Assembly: GCA_964437445.1 (NCBI GenBank)
Contig: CAYTGR010000019.1
Coordinates: 11,016 to 75,015, forward strand
Length of the DNA stretch: 64,000 nucleotides
DNA from: CAYTGR01 sp964437445
GTDB taxonomy: Bacteria; Chloroflexota; Anaerolineae; B4-G1; SLSP01
Direction of reading: 5' to 3'
The notes under the pieces were generated by a model. The model searched no databases and had not been told where the DNA came from. It saw nothing but the letters and a program-made list of their open reading frames with translations. A program made the position numbers and the translations under genes. Each line of letters opens with the position of its first letter. Within the stretch, counting starts at the first letter, position 1. Below are positions 1 through 8,051 of the stretch, piece after piece.

Positions 1-2919
1 CGTCCCTTGTTGGTGCCGGACGCGAGCGTTTTCCTGGAGCGTTATGACCCCGGGGTGGACGAGGTGGAGGCCATCCAAGCGGCGATTGCGACCCCGCTCT
101 CTTACCACGACCGGGTGATTGGGGTGATCTCGCTGGATAATGCCAGCCGCCGGGCGGCGTTCACGGAGGAAGATCTGGCGTTGTTGATGGCTTTTGCCGA
201 TCAGGCCGCCGTGGCGGTGGAAAATGCGCGCTTATTTGAACAGGCCCGCGCCGAGCGTGACCGCCTCGCCAGCCTCTATGAGGCCAGCCGTTGGTTGGCC
301 GGCGCTTACACGCTGGAGGGGGTCACCCAACAGCTGCCAAAGATCATCCCGTTAGTGAGGGCTGAATATTGTGACCTGATCCTTTTCCGGACCCATGAGC
401 CGCCTTTTCTCTACTCCAGTACGCCGGAGCGTTCGTGCCTGGACCCGGAGCAAGTCGTTGCTTATGTGCGGCAGGTGACCACCGAAGGGCTACAATCGTG
501 GGTTCTGGCCCAGCGGCGCTCGGCGCTGGTAGTGGATACCCGGGGCGATCCGCGCTGGGTGACTTTGCCCGGCCATGAGCAAGAAGACCCGGTGCGTTCG
601 GTCGTCTGTATCCCCCTCTTTGACCGGCCGGGTAATATTATGGGGACCTTGAGCTATGAGCATTCGCGCCCTGACGTCTTTAGTCCGGCTGATCTGCGGT
701 TGGCTGAAGAGATCGGGGTGCGGGTCGCTGTAGCGTTAGAGAACGCCCGGCTGTTTGATGAGACACGCCGCCGGCTGGCCCGCGAGCAGCAGCTGAACGA
801 ACTGGCTCACGCGGTGGGCGGGGAAATGGAGCTGGCGCCCCTGTTGCGCCGGTTCCTCCCGGCGGCGGCTCGGTTGGCCGGGGCAGATGCGGCTGCCGTC
901 AATATCTTGCAGCCGGATGGGGAAACGTTGGTGGGCTTGTATAACTACGGGTTACCGGAGCATCTGTTAGGAGAACGCATGTCTATCCACGAAGGGATTG
1001 CCGGGCTGACCTGCCAACAGCGGGGGCCAGTCTTGGTGCCTGACTACCGGGAATATGCGGAGGCCATTGACGACTGGGTGCAAGCCGGGTTGCGCTCGGT
1101 GCTCTCGGTGCCCTTGCTGGCCGGCGATGAAGTGCTCGGTGCTTTGGGGCTGTTTAGTTTAGGCGTGGTCCGTTCCTTTAGTGCGGAGGCCGTGGTGGCG
1201 GCCCAGGCCGCCGCTCGCCTGGCGGCTGTGGCTCTGCAACGGGCCCGCCTGTTTGAAGAAGAACGCCAGGAGCGCCAGCTCTCTGAGGCGCTGGCTGAGG
1301 CGGCCGCCGTCATCAGCCGCTCGTTGGACCCGGATCAAATCCTGGATCATATTTTGGAACAAGTGGCGCGCGTGGTCCCTGGCGATGCTTTTAACATCAT
1401 GTTGATGACTTCCGATACGGTGGCCCAGGTGGTGCGCTGGCGCGGCTATGAGCAGCTGGGCGATGTTGAGCGGGTGTCCCAGCTGAAAATGTCGGTGAAC
1501 CGCTACCCGAATTTCCAGAAGATGATCCAGACCGGTAAGCCGTTGCTGGTCCCCAACACTGAGACGGATTTGCTCTGGGTGCCTACAGGGACCCGGCACT
1601 GGCAACGTTCTTACGTCGGGGCGCCGATTCAAGTCCGGGGCATCGTCGTCGGCTTTTTGAACGTGAGCGGTACCCGGCCAGGACAGTTCACGCCCTCTGA
1701 TGCACAACGCCTGGAGGCCTTTGCCAGCCAGGTCTCCACGGCGCTGGCGAACGCCAATCTCTTTAGCCAGCTGGATCAGGCGCACCAGCGCTTGCAGCAG
1801 CTCTACCAGGAGCTCCAGGACCATGCCGGCCGGCTGGACGAAGAGGTGCGGGAACGGACCGCGCAGATCCGGGCCCAAATGGCGCAGCTGGAAGCGATTC
1901 TGAACAGTACCTCCGACGGCATTTTGGTGACCGATGCTGAGGGACAAATTGTTTTCCCGCCCAACCCGGTGGCGCAGCAGTGGTTGACGCAGCTGCCCCC
2001 GGCCGACGGGGAGCAGCTGCGGGCCCTGGTGGGCGATCTGGCCCGCCGGGCGGCTGAACACCCCAAGGCGGTGTTGGAGCTCCAGGGATTGGACCTGCAG
2101 CTCAGTGCCGCGCCTATCGCGGTCTCCGGCGACGAACGGGCCACGGTGGTAGTGGTGGCCCACGACATCAGCCAGCTGAAGGCGTTAGACCGGATGAAGT
2201 CGCAGTTTGTCTCTAACGTCTCCCATGAATTGCGGACGCCCATCACCACGATCAAGCTCTACGCTTACATGATGCGCCGGGGGCGGCCCGAAAAGCGGGA
2301 GGAGTACATGGCGGCGCTGGAAAAGGAGGCCGACCGCCAGGCGCAGCTGGTAGGAGATGTTTTGCAGATTTCGCAGATAGACGCCGGCAAGCTGGTTATT
2401 ACGCCGCGTCCAACGTCGATGGATGACCTGGGCCGGGCGCTGGTCGCCAGCCACGAAGCGCTGGCGCACTCCTCTGAATTAACCCTGGAATATCGCCCGG
2501 TTGTGCCTGGCCTCTGGGTTTTTGTGGACCCCGACAAAATCAGATTGGTCTTGAACAACCTGGTGGAAAACGCGCTCCGCTATACCGGGGCCGGCGGCCA
2601 GGTCGTGGTCCTGACCGAGATGCAAACGGCGCACGGGCGCTCCTGGGTGACGGTGACGGTCAGCGATACGGGGATGGGCATCCCTGAAGAGGAGCTGCCG
2701 ATGATTTTTGAACGATTCTACCGGGGGGAGCAGCCCCGCCAGTTGCAACTGCCGGGGACCGGCCTGGGTCTGGCTATCGTCAAGGAGGTCACTGAGTTGC
2801 ACGGTGGTTGGGTGACCGTGGAGAGCCAGGTCGGGGTGGGGAGCAAATTTACCGTCTGGTTGCCCTGGGTAGAAGCTCCCACCGAGAATGCTCAGACACA
2901 GGAGGCGGAATCAAAATGA
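1..2919 (+). CDS. Multi-GAF sensor histidine kinase (5' end cut by window)
   Basis: The frame is open from the first base, so the N-terminus lies outside the window. The visible ~972 residues contain the end of one GAF domain (to ~80), three further GAF domains (~90-255, ~270-420, ~430-590), a coiled coil (~590-640), a weak PAS-like segment (~635-735), then HisKA with the phospho-acceptor motif SHELRTP at ~740 and a HATPase domain with N-box NNLVENALRYT, DTGMGIP and GTGLGLAIV. It should autophosphorylate on His in response to ligands or redox signals bound by the GAF array. No transmembrane segment is visible in this part, so it may be cytosolic. Its stop overlaps the next start by 4 bp (ATGA), implying translational coupling. 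No receiver domain or partner regulator is adjacent. Confidence 0.93.
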   Translation, partial: RPLLVPDASVFLERYDPGVDEVEAIQAAIATPLSYHDRVIGVISLDNASRRAAFTEEDLALLMAFADQAAVAVENARLFEQARAERDRLASLYEASRWLAGAYTLEGVTQQLPKIIPLVRAEYCDLILFRTHEPPFLYSSTPERSCLDPEQVVAYVRQVTTEGLQSWVLAQRRSALVVDTRGDPRWVTLPGHEQEDPVRSVVCIPLFDRPGNIMGTLSYEHSRPDVFSPADLRLAEEIGVRVAVALENARLFDETRRRLAREQQLNELAHAVGGEMELAPLLRRFLPAAARLAGADAAAVNILQPDGETLVGLYNYGLPEHLLGERMSIHEGIAGLTCQQRGPVLVPDYREYAEAIDDWVQAGLRSVLSVPLLAGDEVLGALGLFSLGVVRSFSAEAVVAAQAAARLAAVALQRARLFEEERQERQLSEALAEAAAVISRSLDPDQILDHILEQVARVVPGDAFNIMLMTSDTVAQVVRWRGYEQLGDVERVSQLKMSVNRYPNFQKMIQTGKPLLVPNTETDLLWVPTGTRHWQRSYVGAPIQVRGIVVGFLNVSGTRPGQFTPSDAQRLEAFASQVSTALANANLFSQLDQAHQRLQQLYQELQDHAGRLDEEVRERTAQIRAQMAQLEAILNSTSDGILVTDAEGQIVFPPNPVAQQWLTQLPPADGEQLRALVGDLARRAAEHPKAVLELQGLDLQLSAAPIAVSGDERATVVVVAHDISQLKALDRMKSQFVSNVSHELRTPITTIKLYAYMMRRGRPEKREEYMAALEKEADRQAQLVGDVLQISQIDAGKLVITPRPTSMDDLGRALVASHEALAHSSELTLEYRPVVPGLWVFVDPDKIRLVLNNLVENALRYTGAGGQVVVLTEMQTAHGRSWVTVTVSDTGMGIPEEELPMIFERFYRGEQPRQLQLPGTGLGLAIVKEVTELHGGWVTVESQVGVGSKFTVWLPWVEAPTENAQTQEAESK

Positions 2920-3830
2920 ACAAGCTCGAGCGCGTGCGCGCGGCCCTCCGTGGCGAGCCGGTGGACCGGGTACCGGCCAGCTTTTGGTTGCACTTCCCGC
3001 CAGCCCAGGCGCGTGGAGAGCCGATGGTGCAGGCCCACCTGGCTTATTACCGTGAAGCGGGGATTGATTTCCTCAAAGTAATGAACGAGCACCCTTACGA
3101 GGCCAATGTCCCCCTCACTGCGCCGGCTGATTGGCGGCAAGTGCGACCGGCACCGCTCAGGGCCCCCTTCTACCAGGCCCAGCTGGAAGAGCTCCAGCGG
3201 ATCGTGGAGGCTCTGCGGGGCGAATGCCTGGTCATCACCACTATTTTCAATCCGTATGCTTCAGGCAACCACGCCGGCAACCGGTGTGTGACCGAACATC
3301 TGAAGGCCGACCCGGTGGCCGTTGGGCAGGGGTTAGCGGCGATTGCCGAGAGCCTGGCCGAGTTTGCGGTGGCCTGTGTGCGGGCCGGCGCGGCCGGCAT
3401 TTATTTTGCTGCTCAGGGCGGCGAGGCCCACCGCTTTACCGAGGAAGAATTTTTACGCTACATCAAGCCGGCTGACCTGACCGTTCTCAACGCAGTGCAG
3501 GGCTATGGTGAATTTCACCTGCTGCATATCTGCCGGGATCACGTCCGGTTGCCGCTCTACGTGGATTACCCTGGCCACGCGGTTAACTGGGCGGTCACGA
3601 AACAGAACCTCAGCCTGAAGGCGGGAGCGGCGCTCTTCCAGCGCACTGTGGTCGGTGGCCTGGACGACCGCGGCGTGATCGTAGACGGAGCGCCGGAGCA
3701 AATTCGCGCCGCGGTGCGGGCGGTGATTGACGATTTCGGCCCCCGGGGATTGATGGTGGGGGCCGATTGCACCTTGCCGACCGACATTGACATCGCCCAT
3801 ATCCGCGCGGCCGTAGAGGCCACGGCTTGA
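2916..3830 (+). CDS. Uroporphyrinogen decarboxylase (UroD/MtaA) family protein
   Basis: 304 aa. The start ATG at 2916 overlaps the kinase stop and has GGAGGCGG upstream. The opening (MNKLERVRAALRGEPVDRVP) is the typical start of the UroD/corrinoid methyltransferase superfamily, and the C-terminus (VGADCTLPTDIDIAHIRA) matches the family's closing metal/substrate region. Members form a TIM barrel and act either in heme synthesis or in methyl transfer between corrinoid proteins and thiols. No other heme genes are nearby, so this is more likely a diverged member of unknown substrate. Coupling to a sensor kinase suggests co-expression only. Confidence 0.85.
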   Translation: MNKLERVRAALRGEPVDRVPASFWLHFPPAQARGEPMVQAHLAYYREAGIDFLKVMNEHPYEANVPLTAPADWRQVRPAPLRAPFYQAQLEELQRIVEALRGECLVITTIFNPYASGNHAGNRCVTEHLKADPVAVGQGLAAIAESLAEFAVACVRAGAAGIYFAAQGGEAHRFTEEEFLRYIKPADLTVLNAVQGYGEFHLLHICRDHVRLPLYVDYPGHAVNWAVTKQNLSLKAGAALFQRTVVGGLDDRGVIVDGAPEQIRAAVRAVIDDFGPRGLMVGADCTLPTDIDIAHIRAAVEATA

Positions 3831-3837
3831 CTTTTGA

Positions 3838-3881
3838 CCACAGACCGCGATTTTCCCTTGTTAACCGCCAGTGGTCTGTGG
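3838..3881. terminator. Inverted repeat between convergent genes
   Basis: CCACAGACC (3838-3846) and GGTCTGTGG (3873-3881) form a perfect 9-bp stem with a 26-nt loop. It lies directly after the plus-strand gene ending at 3830 and before the end of the minus-strand gene at 3910, so it could terminate both. There is no long T-run, so factor-independent activity is uncertain. Confidence 0.4.
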
Positions 3882-3909
3882 CTCCCGGCTGTGCCGGTGG
3901 CAACTTGAG

Positions 3910-4473
3910 TCAGGTAATGGCTCCGCGCTCGCCGGCCGCGCGCCAGACGCCTATGATGGCCGCTACGAGCAGGAACAGCACGGTCAATGTCGGCGCGTTG
4001 AAGGTCAGATGGGAAATATCCACCGGGCCATAGGGCTGATACCGGCCACCTGTCGTGGCCCAGGCGATGGCCCACGTCGCGCCGGCGCTGAGCGCTGCCA
4101 TCCCCAGACCGGCCCCCAGTCCGTAACCGCAGCTCACCAGCACGATCGGCACAAAGTAGGCCGCGGCCGCAGGGGAGCCCAGCCCGTAGGCGGCGACATC
4201 GGCCGTGATGATCAGGTATAGCAACCCGGTCAGCAGTCCCATGGCGATCCCCACCCGTCCCCGGTGCGCCAGCGCTATGAGTCCTGCCAGCAACAGGGCC
4301 AGCACGGTGCCGGCCACCACGGTTTCCCCCTGCAAGTCGCCGCTGATCAGCCAGGTCAGAATCAAGGCCAGCGCGGCACTCACCAGCCCCAAACAGGTGA
4401 AGATGACCAACCGGGCCCGCCCGCGCGTCAAGGGGTCGCCGGGTGGAAACCAGAGCCAGTGCCAGAATTTCAT
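3910..4473 (-). CDS. Polytopic membrane protein, sensor-like
   Basis: 187 aa with about five hydrophobic segments and short loops. The start ATG at 4473 has AAGGAGGAA 7 nt upstream. The layout resembles the N-terminal membrane sensor modules found on histidine kinases and diguanylate cyclases, but no output domain follows, so it stands alone. No enzymatic motif was recognised. Its leader contains a structured repeat (4492-4571) that is also found upstream of the fumarase gene. Function unknown. Confidence 0.7.
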   Translation of the reverse strand: MKFWHWLWFPPGDPLTRGRARLVIFTCLGLVSAALALILTWLISGDLQGETVVAGTVLALLLAGLIALAHRGRVGIAMGLLTGLLYLIITADVAAYGLGSPAAAAYFVPIVLVSCGYGLGAGLGMAALSAGATWAIAWATTGGRYQPYGPVDISHLTFNAPTLTVLFLLVAAIIGVWRAAGERGAIT

Positions 4474-4491
4474 GGGTCGCTTCCTCCTTGT

Positions 4492-4571
4492 GAAAATAAC
4501 GCGCTGAGTTTTGAGTTTGTAGTAAGGCGCTTGAGCGCCGGCTCACGTGCTGAAGCGCGTCACTACGAGCC
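4492..4571 (-). promoter_or_regulatory. Structured 5'-leader repeat, copy 1
   Basis: Read on the minus strand, this ~80-nt element ends 18 nt before the start codon at 4473 with CTCAGCGCGTTATTTTC, then the Shine-Dalgarno. An outer stem GTAGT/ACTAC (plus 4519-4523 with 4562-4566) encloses a hairpin with stem GGCGC/GCGCC (4526-4530, 4535-4539) and a weaker GCGC/GCAC hairpin. Copy 2 lies at 21841-21915 in the same position relative to its downstream gene. It could be a leader RNA or a REP-like dispersed repeat. Confidence 0.5.
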
Positions 4572-4578
4572 AGAAGAC

Positions 4579-6027
4579 TTAGCCTCCGTGGCGTTCTCGG
4601 CGGTGAAAAAGGCCCCAGCCCAGCAACAGCAATCCACCTATAACGAACAGTGCTATCCAGGGACGCCCGGTCGGGGCGGCGGCCGGGGCCGGCGTGCGGG
4701 AGGGGATCGGCGTCGTTGTGGGCGCCGGGGAGCCGCCGGGCAGCGCGGTGGGTGTGGCGGGGGGCAGCTCCGGCGTGGGGGTGGAACGCAGTTGCGCTGG
4801 CGGGAGCTGCTCCAGCACCAGGCTCCCAGCCTCAAACGGCGGCTGCCAGAGTGGATAGACTTCGGCGCTGGGCTGGAATGTCAGCTGGGCGAAATCGGTC
4901 GGATTGTGCAGGGCGACCGAATAGAGGTCGGCCTCGCCGTCGCGGTTGGATTGGAAGAGCACCCGGCTGCCGTCACAGTTCCAGGTCGGCGCTTCGTCGG
5001 CGGCCGGATTGGTGGTCAGGCGCAGTAGCGTGTTGGAGATGACATCGTAGGCGTAGAGCTCCCAGTTTCCATCGCGGTTGGATTGAAAGGCCAGCCAGCG
5101 GCCGTCCGGCGACCAGGCGGGCAGCAGATCGTCACCGGTCCCGGTGGTCAACGGGCGCTCCCGGCCACTGTTCAGGTCCAGCAGATAGAGGTCGTGGTCG
5201 CCGTTGCGGTTGGAGAGATAGGCGAGGGCGTTGCCGCGCGGGGACCAGGCAGGATCGGTCTCGTCGGCGGGGCTGTGGGTGCGCTGCTGCTCATCGCTCC
5301 CCTCTGGGCGGATGGTGAAAATGTCCCAATTGCCGGCCCGATCCGATTGGAAGGCCAGCAGCGATCCATCTGGGGCCCAGGCGGGGTCGGTATTGTTGCC
5401 GGCGGCGGTCGTGACCGGCCGCGGAGTGGCCGCCGGGTCCAGGGTGAGCAGAAAGAGGTCCGCCTTGCCGTGGCGGTCCGATTGGAAGACCAGGGTTCCG
5501 GTGAGTGGAACGGTGTCGGTCAGACAGGCCGGTTGCCAGAGGGGCTGGGTATCGCGGGCCGGATCGTTGGTCAGACGCCTCCGGGCGCGGCTGTCCAGGT
5601 CAAGGGTATAAAGCTCCCAATTGCCGTCCTCATTGGCCTGGAAGGCCAGCCAGCGGCCATTGGGAGCATAAGCCGGAGCTAAGGCGCGGCCAATCCCGGC
5701 TGTGAGGGAGAGGGGTTCCGTTCCCTCCTCCGGCTGGGGCAGGCGGGCCAGCGTCCACTCACCGGTCGCGTTGGTGTGGAAAACAGGGACGGGGGGACAG
5801 CGCAGGCAGGCGAGGGCCGGCTGCGGCACCCAGAGCGGCGTCGGCGTAGGCCACGGCGGGCGCGTGGGAGAAAGGGCCGGAGTCCCCGGCGTGCCGATCT
5901 GAGCATTGAACGCGGCCAGCGTCGGGGTGGGGGCCGGCGTCGCCGTCAGTCCTCTCGGCGCGCCAACCAAAGCCGCGCCGATCAAAAACAGGGTGCACAG
6001 TCCAATGAGCCATTTGGGGCTGGACAT
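4579..6027 (-). CDS. Secreted PD40/TolB-like beta-propeller protein with C-terminal membrane anchor
   Basis: 482 aa. The internal ATG at 6027 was chosen because it begins directly at a signal peptide (MSSPKWLIGLCTLFLIGAAL). After a Pro/Thr-rich stretch come about six WD40-like PD40 blades with the recurring pattern W-x-P-D-G-x-x-L-A-F-Q-S-x-R-x-G-N-W-(D/E)-L-Y, covering ~90-390. A Pro/Thr linker and a C-terminal membrane helix (WIALFVIGGLLLLGWGLF) with a basic tail follow. The protein is probably tethered outside the cell by its C-terminus. TolB-type propellers bind proteins or peptides; no enzyme motif is present. Confidence 0.88.
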   Translation of the reverse strand: MSSPKWLIGLCTLFLIGAALVGAPRGLTATPAPTPTLAAFNAQIGTPGTPALSPTRPPWPTPTPLWVPQPALACLRCPPVPVFHTNATGEWTLARLPQPEEGTEPLSLTAGIGRALAPAYAPNGRWLAFQANEDGNWELYTLDLDSRARRRLTNDPARDTQPLWQPACLTDTVPLTGTLVFQSDRHGKADLFLLTLDPAATPRPVTTAAGNNTDPAWAPDGSLLAFQSDRAGNWDIFTIRPEGSDEQQRTHSPADETDPAWSPRGNALAYLSNRNGDHDLYLLDLNSGRERPLTTGTGDDLLPAWSPDGRWLAFQSNRDGNWELYAYDVISNTLLRLTTNPAADEAPTWNCDGSRVLFQSNRDGEADLYSVALHNPTDFAQLTFQPSAEVYPLWQPPFEAGSLVLEQLPPAQLRSTPTPELPPATPTALPGGSPAPTTTPIPSRTPAPAAAPTGRPWIALFVIGGLLLLGWGLFHRRERHGG

Positions 6028-6122
6028 AGATCTCTCTGGGTATGTGTGTCTGCTGGGCCGGGTTGACACTACGTTCTGGTATCTGCTCCCAGATTATTGG
6101 GAAGATACACATTCTATGGAAT

Positions 6123-6151
6123 ATTGTAGCACGGTTCAGGGGCGCTTACAA
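6123..6151 (-). promoter_or_regulatory. Candidate sigma70 promoter for the PD40 gene
   Basis: On the minus strand there is TTGTAA (6151-6146), a 17-nt spacer and TACAAT (6128-6123), about 95 nt upstream of the start at 6027. This is a sequence match only. Confidence 0.35.
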
Positions 6152-6294
6152 GCGCGGTTGTGGGGGGAGGGTGGTACGGATAACAGTCTCCGGTAGCCAT
6201 AAGCACTTTTTCCCTTTTTGCCCGATTGGTGTTAAACTCTCACTATATCGCAATCTTGGCTCTTGATTCTGGATTCTGGCGGCCGGAGGGACCG

Positions 6295-7374
6295 ATGAAG
6301 ATTCTGGTTTATGGGGCAGGGGTGTTGGGAAGCCTGTACGCCGCCCGGCTACAGGATGCCGGCCACGAGGTCTCTATCCTGGCGCGGGGACAGCGGCTGG
6401 CCGACTTACGCGAGCACGGCATCGTCCTGGAGGATGCGCGCACGGGCGAGCGCACGACCACCTGGATCAACGTGGTGGAGGCGCTCACGCCCGAGGAAGC
6501 CTATGATCTGGTGATCGTCCTGTTGCGTAAGAACCAGGTGAGCGCAATCCTGCCGGCGCTGGCAGCCAACCGGCGCACGCCAAACATCCTGTTCATGGTC
6601 AATAACGCGGCCGGCCCGGAGGAGTATGTGCAAGTCCTGGACCGCGAGCGGGTTGTGCTCGGCTTCCCAGGCGCGGGCGGGGCGCGGGAGGGGCCCGTCG
6701 TCCGGTACGTGCTGGCCGGTGCCCGGGCCCAGCCGACCACGGTGGGTGAACTGAACGGCTGGGTCACGCCCCGGCTGCAGGTGATTGTGGATGTGCTGGA
6801 ATCCGCCGGATTCCCGGTGGCGACCTGCGCTAACATGGATGCCTGGCTCAAAACGCACGTGGCGCTCGTCAGCCCGATGGCCAACGCGCTTTACCTGGCC
6901 GGCGGCGATAACTACCGGCTGGCGAAGACGCGCGATGGCGTGGTGTTGCTGGTGCGCGGCGTCCGTGAAGGATTGCGGGTGCTGCGCGCGCTGGAGATCC
7001 CCATCACGCCGCGCAAGTATCAGGTGTTGCAATGGTTGCCGGAGCCTCTGTTGGTCGCCTGGTTACAACGGGGCCTGGCGACCGAGCGGGCCGCATTGGG
7101 GCTGGCGCGCCATGCCAACGCGGCCCGCGACGAGATGCAAAAGTTGGCCGAAGAATTCAGGGAACTGGCGCGCCGCAGTGGTGTGCCGACGCCGGCGCTG
7201 GATCAGCTCTACACCTACTTGAATCCGGTGCAGGCCCCGCTGTCGGAGGGCAGCGCTCAGTTACGGCTGGACTGGCGGGCCATCTGGGCGGGAGTGGGGG
7301 CATTGACCGGGCTGTTGTTGCTCGGCGGGTGGCTGGTGGGGCGGCGTGGCGGCCGCTCCCGGCGCAGGAACTGA
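6295..7374 (+). CDS. Ketopantoate reductase (ApbA/PanE)-like protein with C-terminal TM helix
   Basis: 359 aa. ATG 6295 follows GGAGGG and begins at the nucleotide-binding fold (MKILVYGAGVLGSLYAARL, motif GxGxxG). The N-terminal Rossmann domain spans ~1-170 and the helical ApbA C-terminal domain ~185-310. A clear membrane helix (~325-350, AGVGALTGLLLLGGWLVG) and an Arg-rich tail follow, which ordinary cytosolic PanE lacks. The family reduces 2-dehydropantoate with NADPH, but many paralogues act on other 2-oxo acids. It overlaps the next gene by one base (TGATG). Confidence 0.85.
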   Translation: MKILVYGAGVLGSLYAARLQDAGHEVSILARGQRLADLREHGIVLEDARTGERTTTWINVVEALTPEEAYDLVIVLLRKNQVSAILPALAANRRTPNILFMVNNAAGPEEYVQVLDRERVVLGFPGAGGAREGPVVRYVLAGARAQPTTVGELNGWVTPRLQVIVDVLESAGFPVATCANMDAWLKTHVALVSPMANALYLAGGDNYRLAKTRDGVVLLVRGVREGLRVLRALEIPITPRKYQVLQWLPEPLLVAWLQRGLATERAALGLARHANAARDEMQKLAEEFRELARRSGVPTPALDQLYTYLNPVQAPLSEGSAQLRLDWRAIWAGVGALTGLLLLGGWLVGRRGGRSRRRN

Positions 7375-8006
7375 TGATAACCAGCGTGTTGCTTATAACA
7401 TTTTACTTCGCTGCCTGGGCGGCGGTGCACAGCTGGCTGGCGAGCCTGGCCGTCAAAGATAGGGCGCGGCGGGCGTTTGGCCCCGGCGTGGCGCGCTGGT
7501 ATCGCCTGGCTTACGTCGGCCTGGCGGTGCTGACGCTCGCGCCGTTGCCGGTGCTGCTAATGCTCTTGCCCGATCGGACGCTTTACGTTGTGCCGACGCC
7601 CTGGCGCTGGCTGCTGGTGGCCGGGCAGGTGGGCGGCGCCATCGGCGCCGCGGTAGCCATCTGGCAGACCGGCCTTTTTGAGTTTGTGGGACTGGCGCCG
7701 CTCTTTGGCGGTGCACGGACGGCGGGCGGTGCGCTGCAGGTGCGTGGCCTGTACTGTTATGTTCGCCATCCCAGTTATCTGTTCAGCATGATCCTGCTCT
7801 GGTTGACGCCGGTCATGACGGTAAATCTGCTTGTCACTTACTTGCTTTTCATGCTTTACTTTTATGTCGGTTCGCTGCACGAAGAGCAGCGGTTGGTGGC
7901 CGAGTTTGGCGAAGTCTACCGTCGCTATCAACGCCGCGTCCCGCGTTTCATTCCGCGCCGCGCGCGCTGCCGGCTGGTGGCCTCGGATGACTCGCTGAGC
8001 CGCTGA
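7374..8006 (+). CDS. Isoprenylcysteine carboxyl methyltransferase/NnrU-like membrane protein
   Basis: 210 aa, starting at ATG 7374, which shares its A with the stop of the previous gene. There are five or six membrane helices. The C-terminal part contains GLYCYVRHPSYLFSMIL and the HEEQRLVAEFGEVYRRYQRRVPRFIP signature of the ICMT/PEMT/NnrU fold, which in true methyltransferases binds S-adenosylmethionine. The substrate is unknown. The last ~14 codons run into an octameric repeat, so the C-terminus was probably extended by the repeat. Confidence 0.8.
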   Translation: MITSVLLITFYFAAWAAVHSWLASLAVKDRARRAFGPGVARWYRLAYVGLAVLTLAPLPVLLMLLPDRTLYVVPTPWRWLLVAGQVGGAIGAAVAIWQTGLFEFVGLAPLFGGARTAGGALQVRGLYCYVRHPSYLFSMILLWLTPVMTVNLLVTYLLFMLYFYVGSLHEEQRLVAEFGEVYRRYQRRVPRFIPRRARCRLVASDDSLSR

Positions 8007-8040
8007 ACCGCTGCTGCGTTGCTTTGCTGATTTGCTGAAG
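7993..8040. repeat. Degenerate 8-bp tandem repeat (6 units), copy A
   Basis: Six contiguous octamers fit YGYTGMNN: CGCTGAGC, CGCTGAAC, CGCTGCTG, CGTTGCTT, TGCTGATT, TGCTGAAG. The array covers the end of the methyltransferase-like gene and the spacer up to the Shine-Dalgarno of the ABC transporter gene. The same octamer family recurs at 33353-33408 and 33611-33650. Confidence 0.7.
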
Positions 8041-8051
8041 GAGTTGTGCCT

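Noticed and set aside
1159..2163. Minus-strand open frame of 334 codons under the sensor kinase
   Set aside because: Shadow of the GAF/kinase coding frame; the plus strand shows all kinase motifs.
3566..4546. Minus-strand open frame of 326 codons across two genes
   Set aside because: It overlaps the UroD-family gene and the membrane-protein gene in a different frame and has low-complexity Arg/Gly-rich composition.
4264..5028. Plus-strand open frame over the PD40 gene
   Set aside because: Gln/Gly/Arg-rich shadow; the opposite strand has conserved propeller repeats and a signal peptide.
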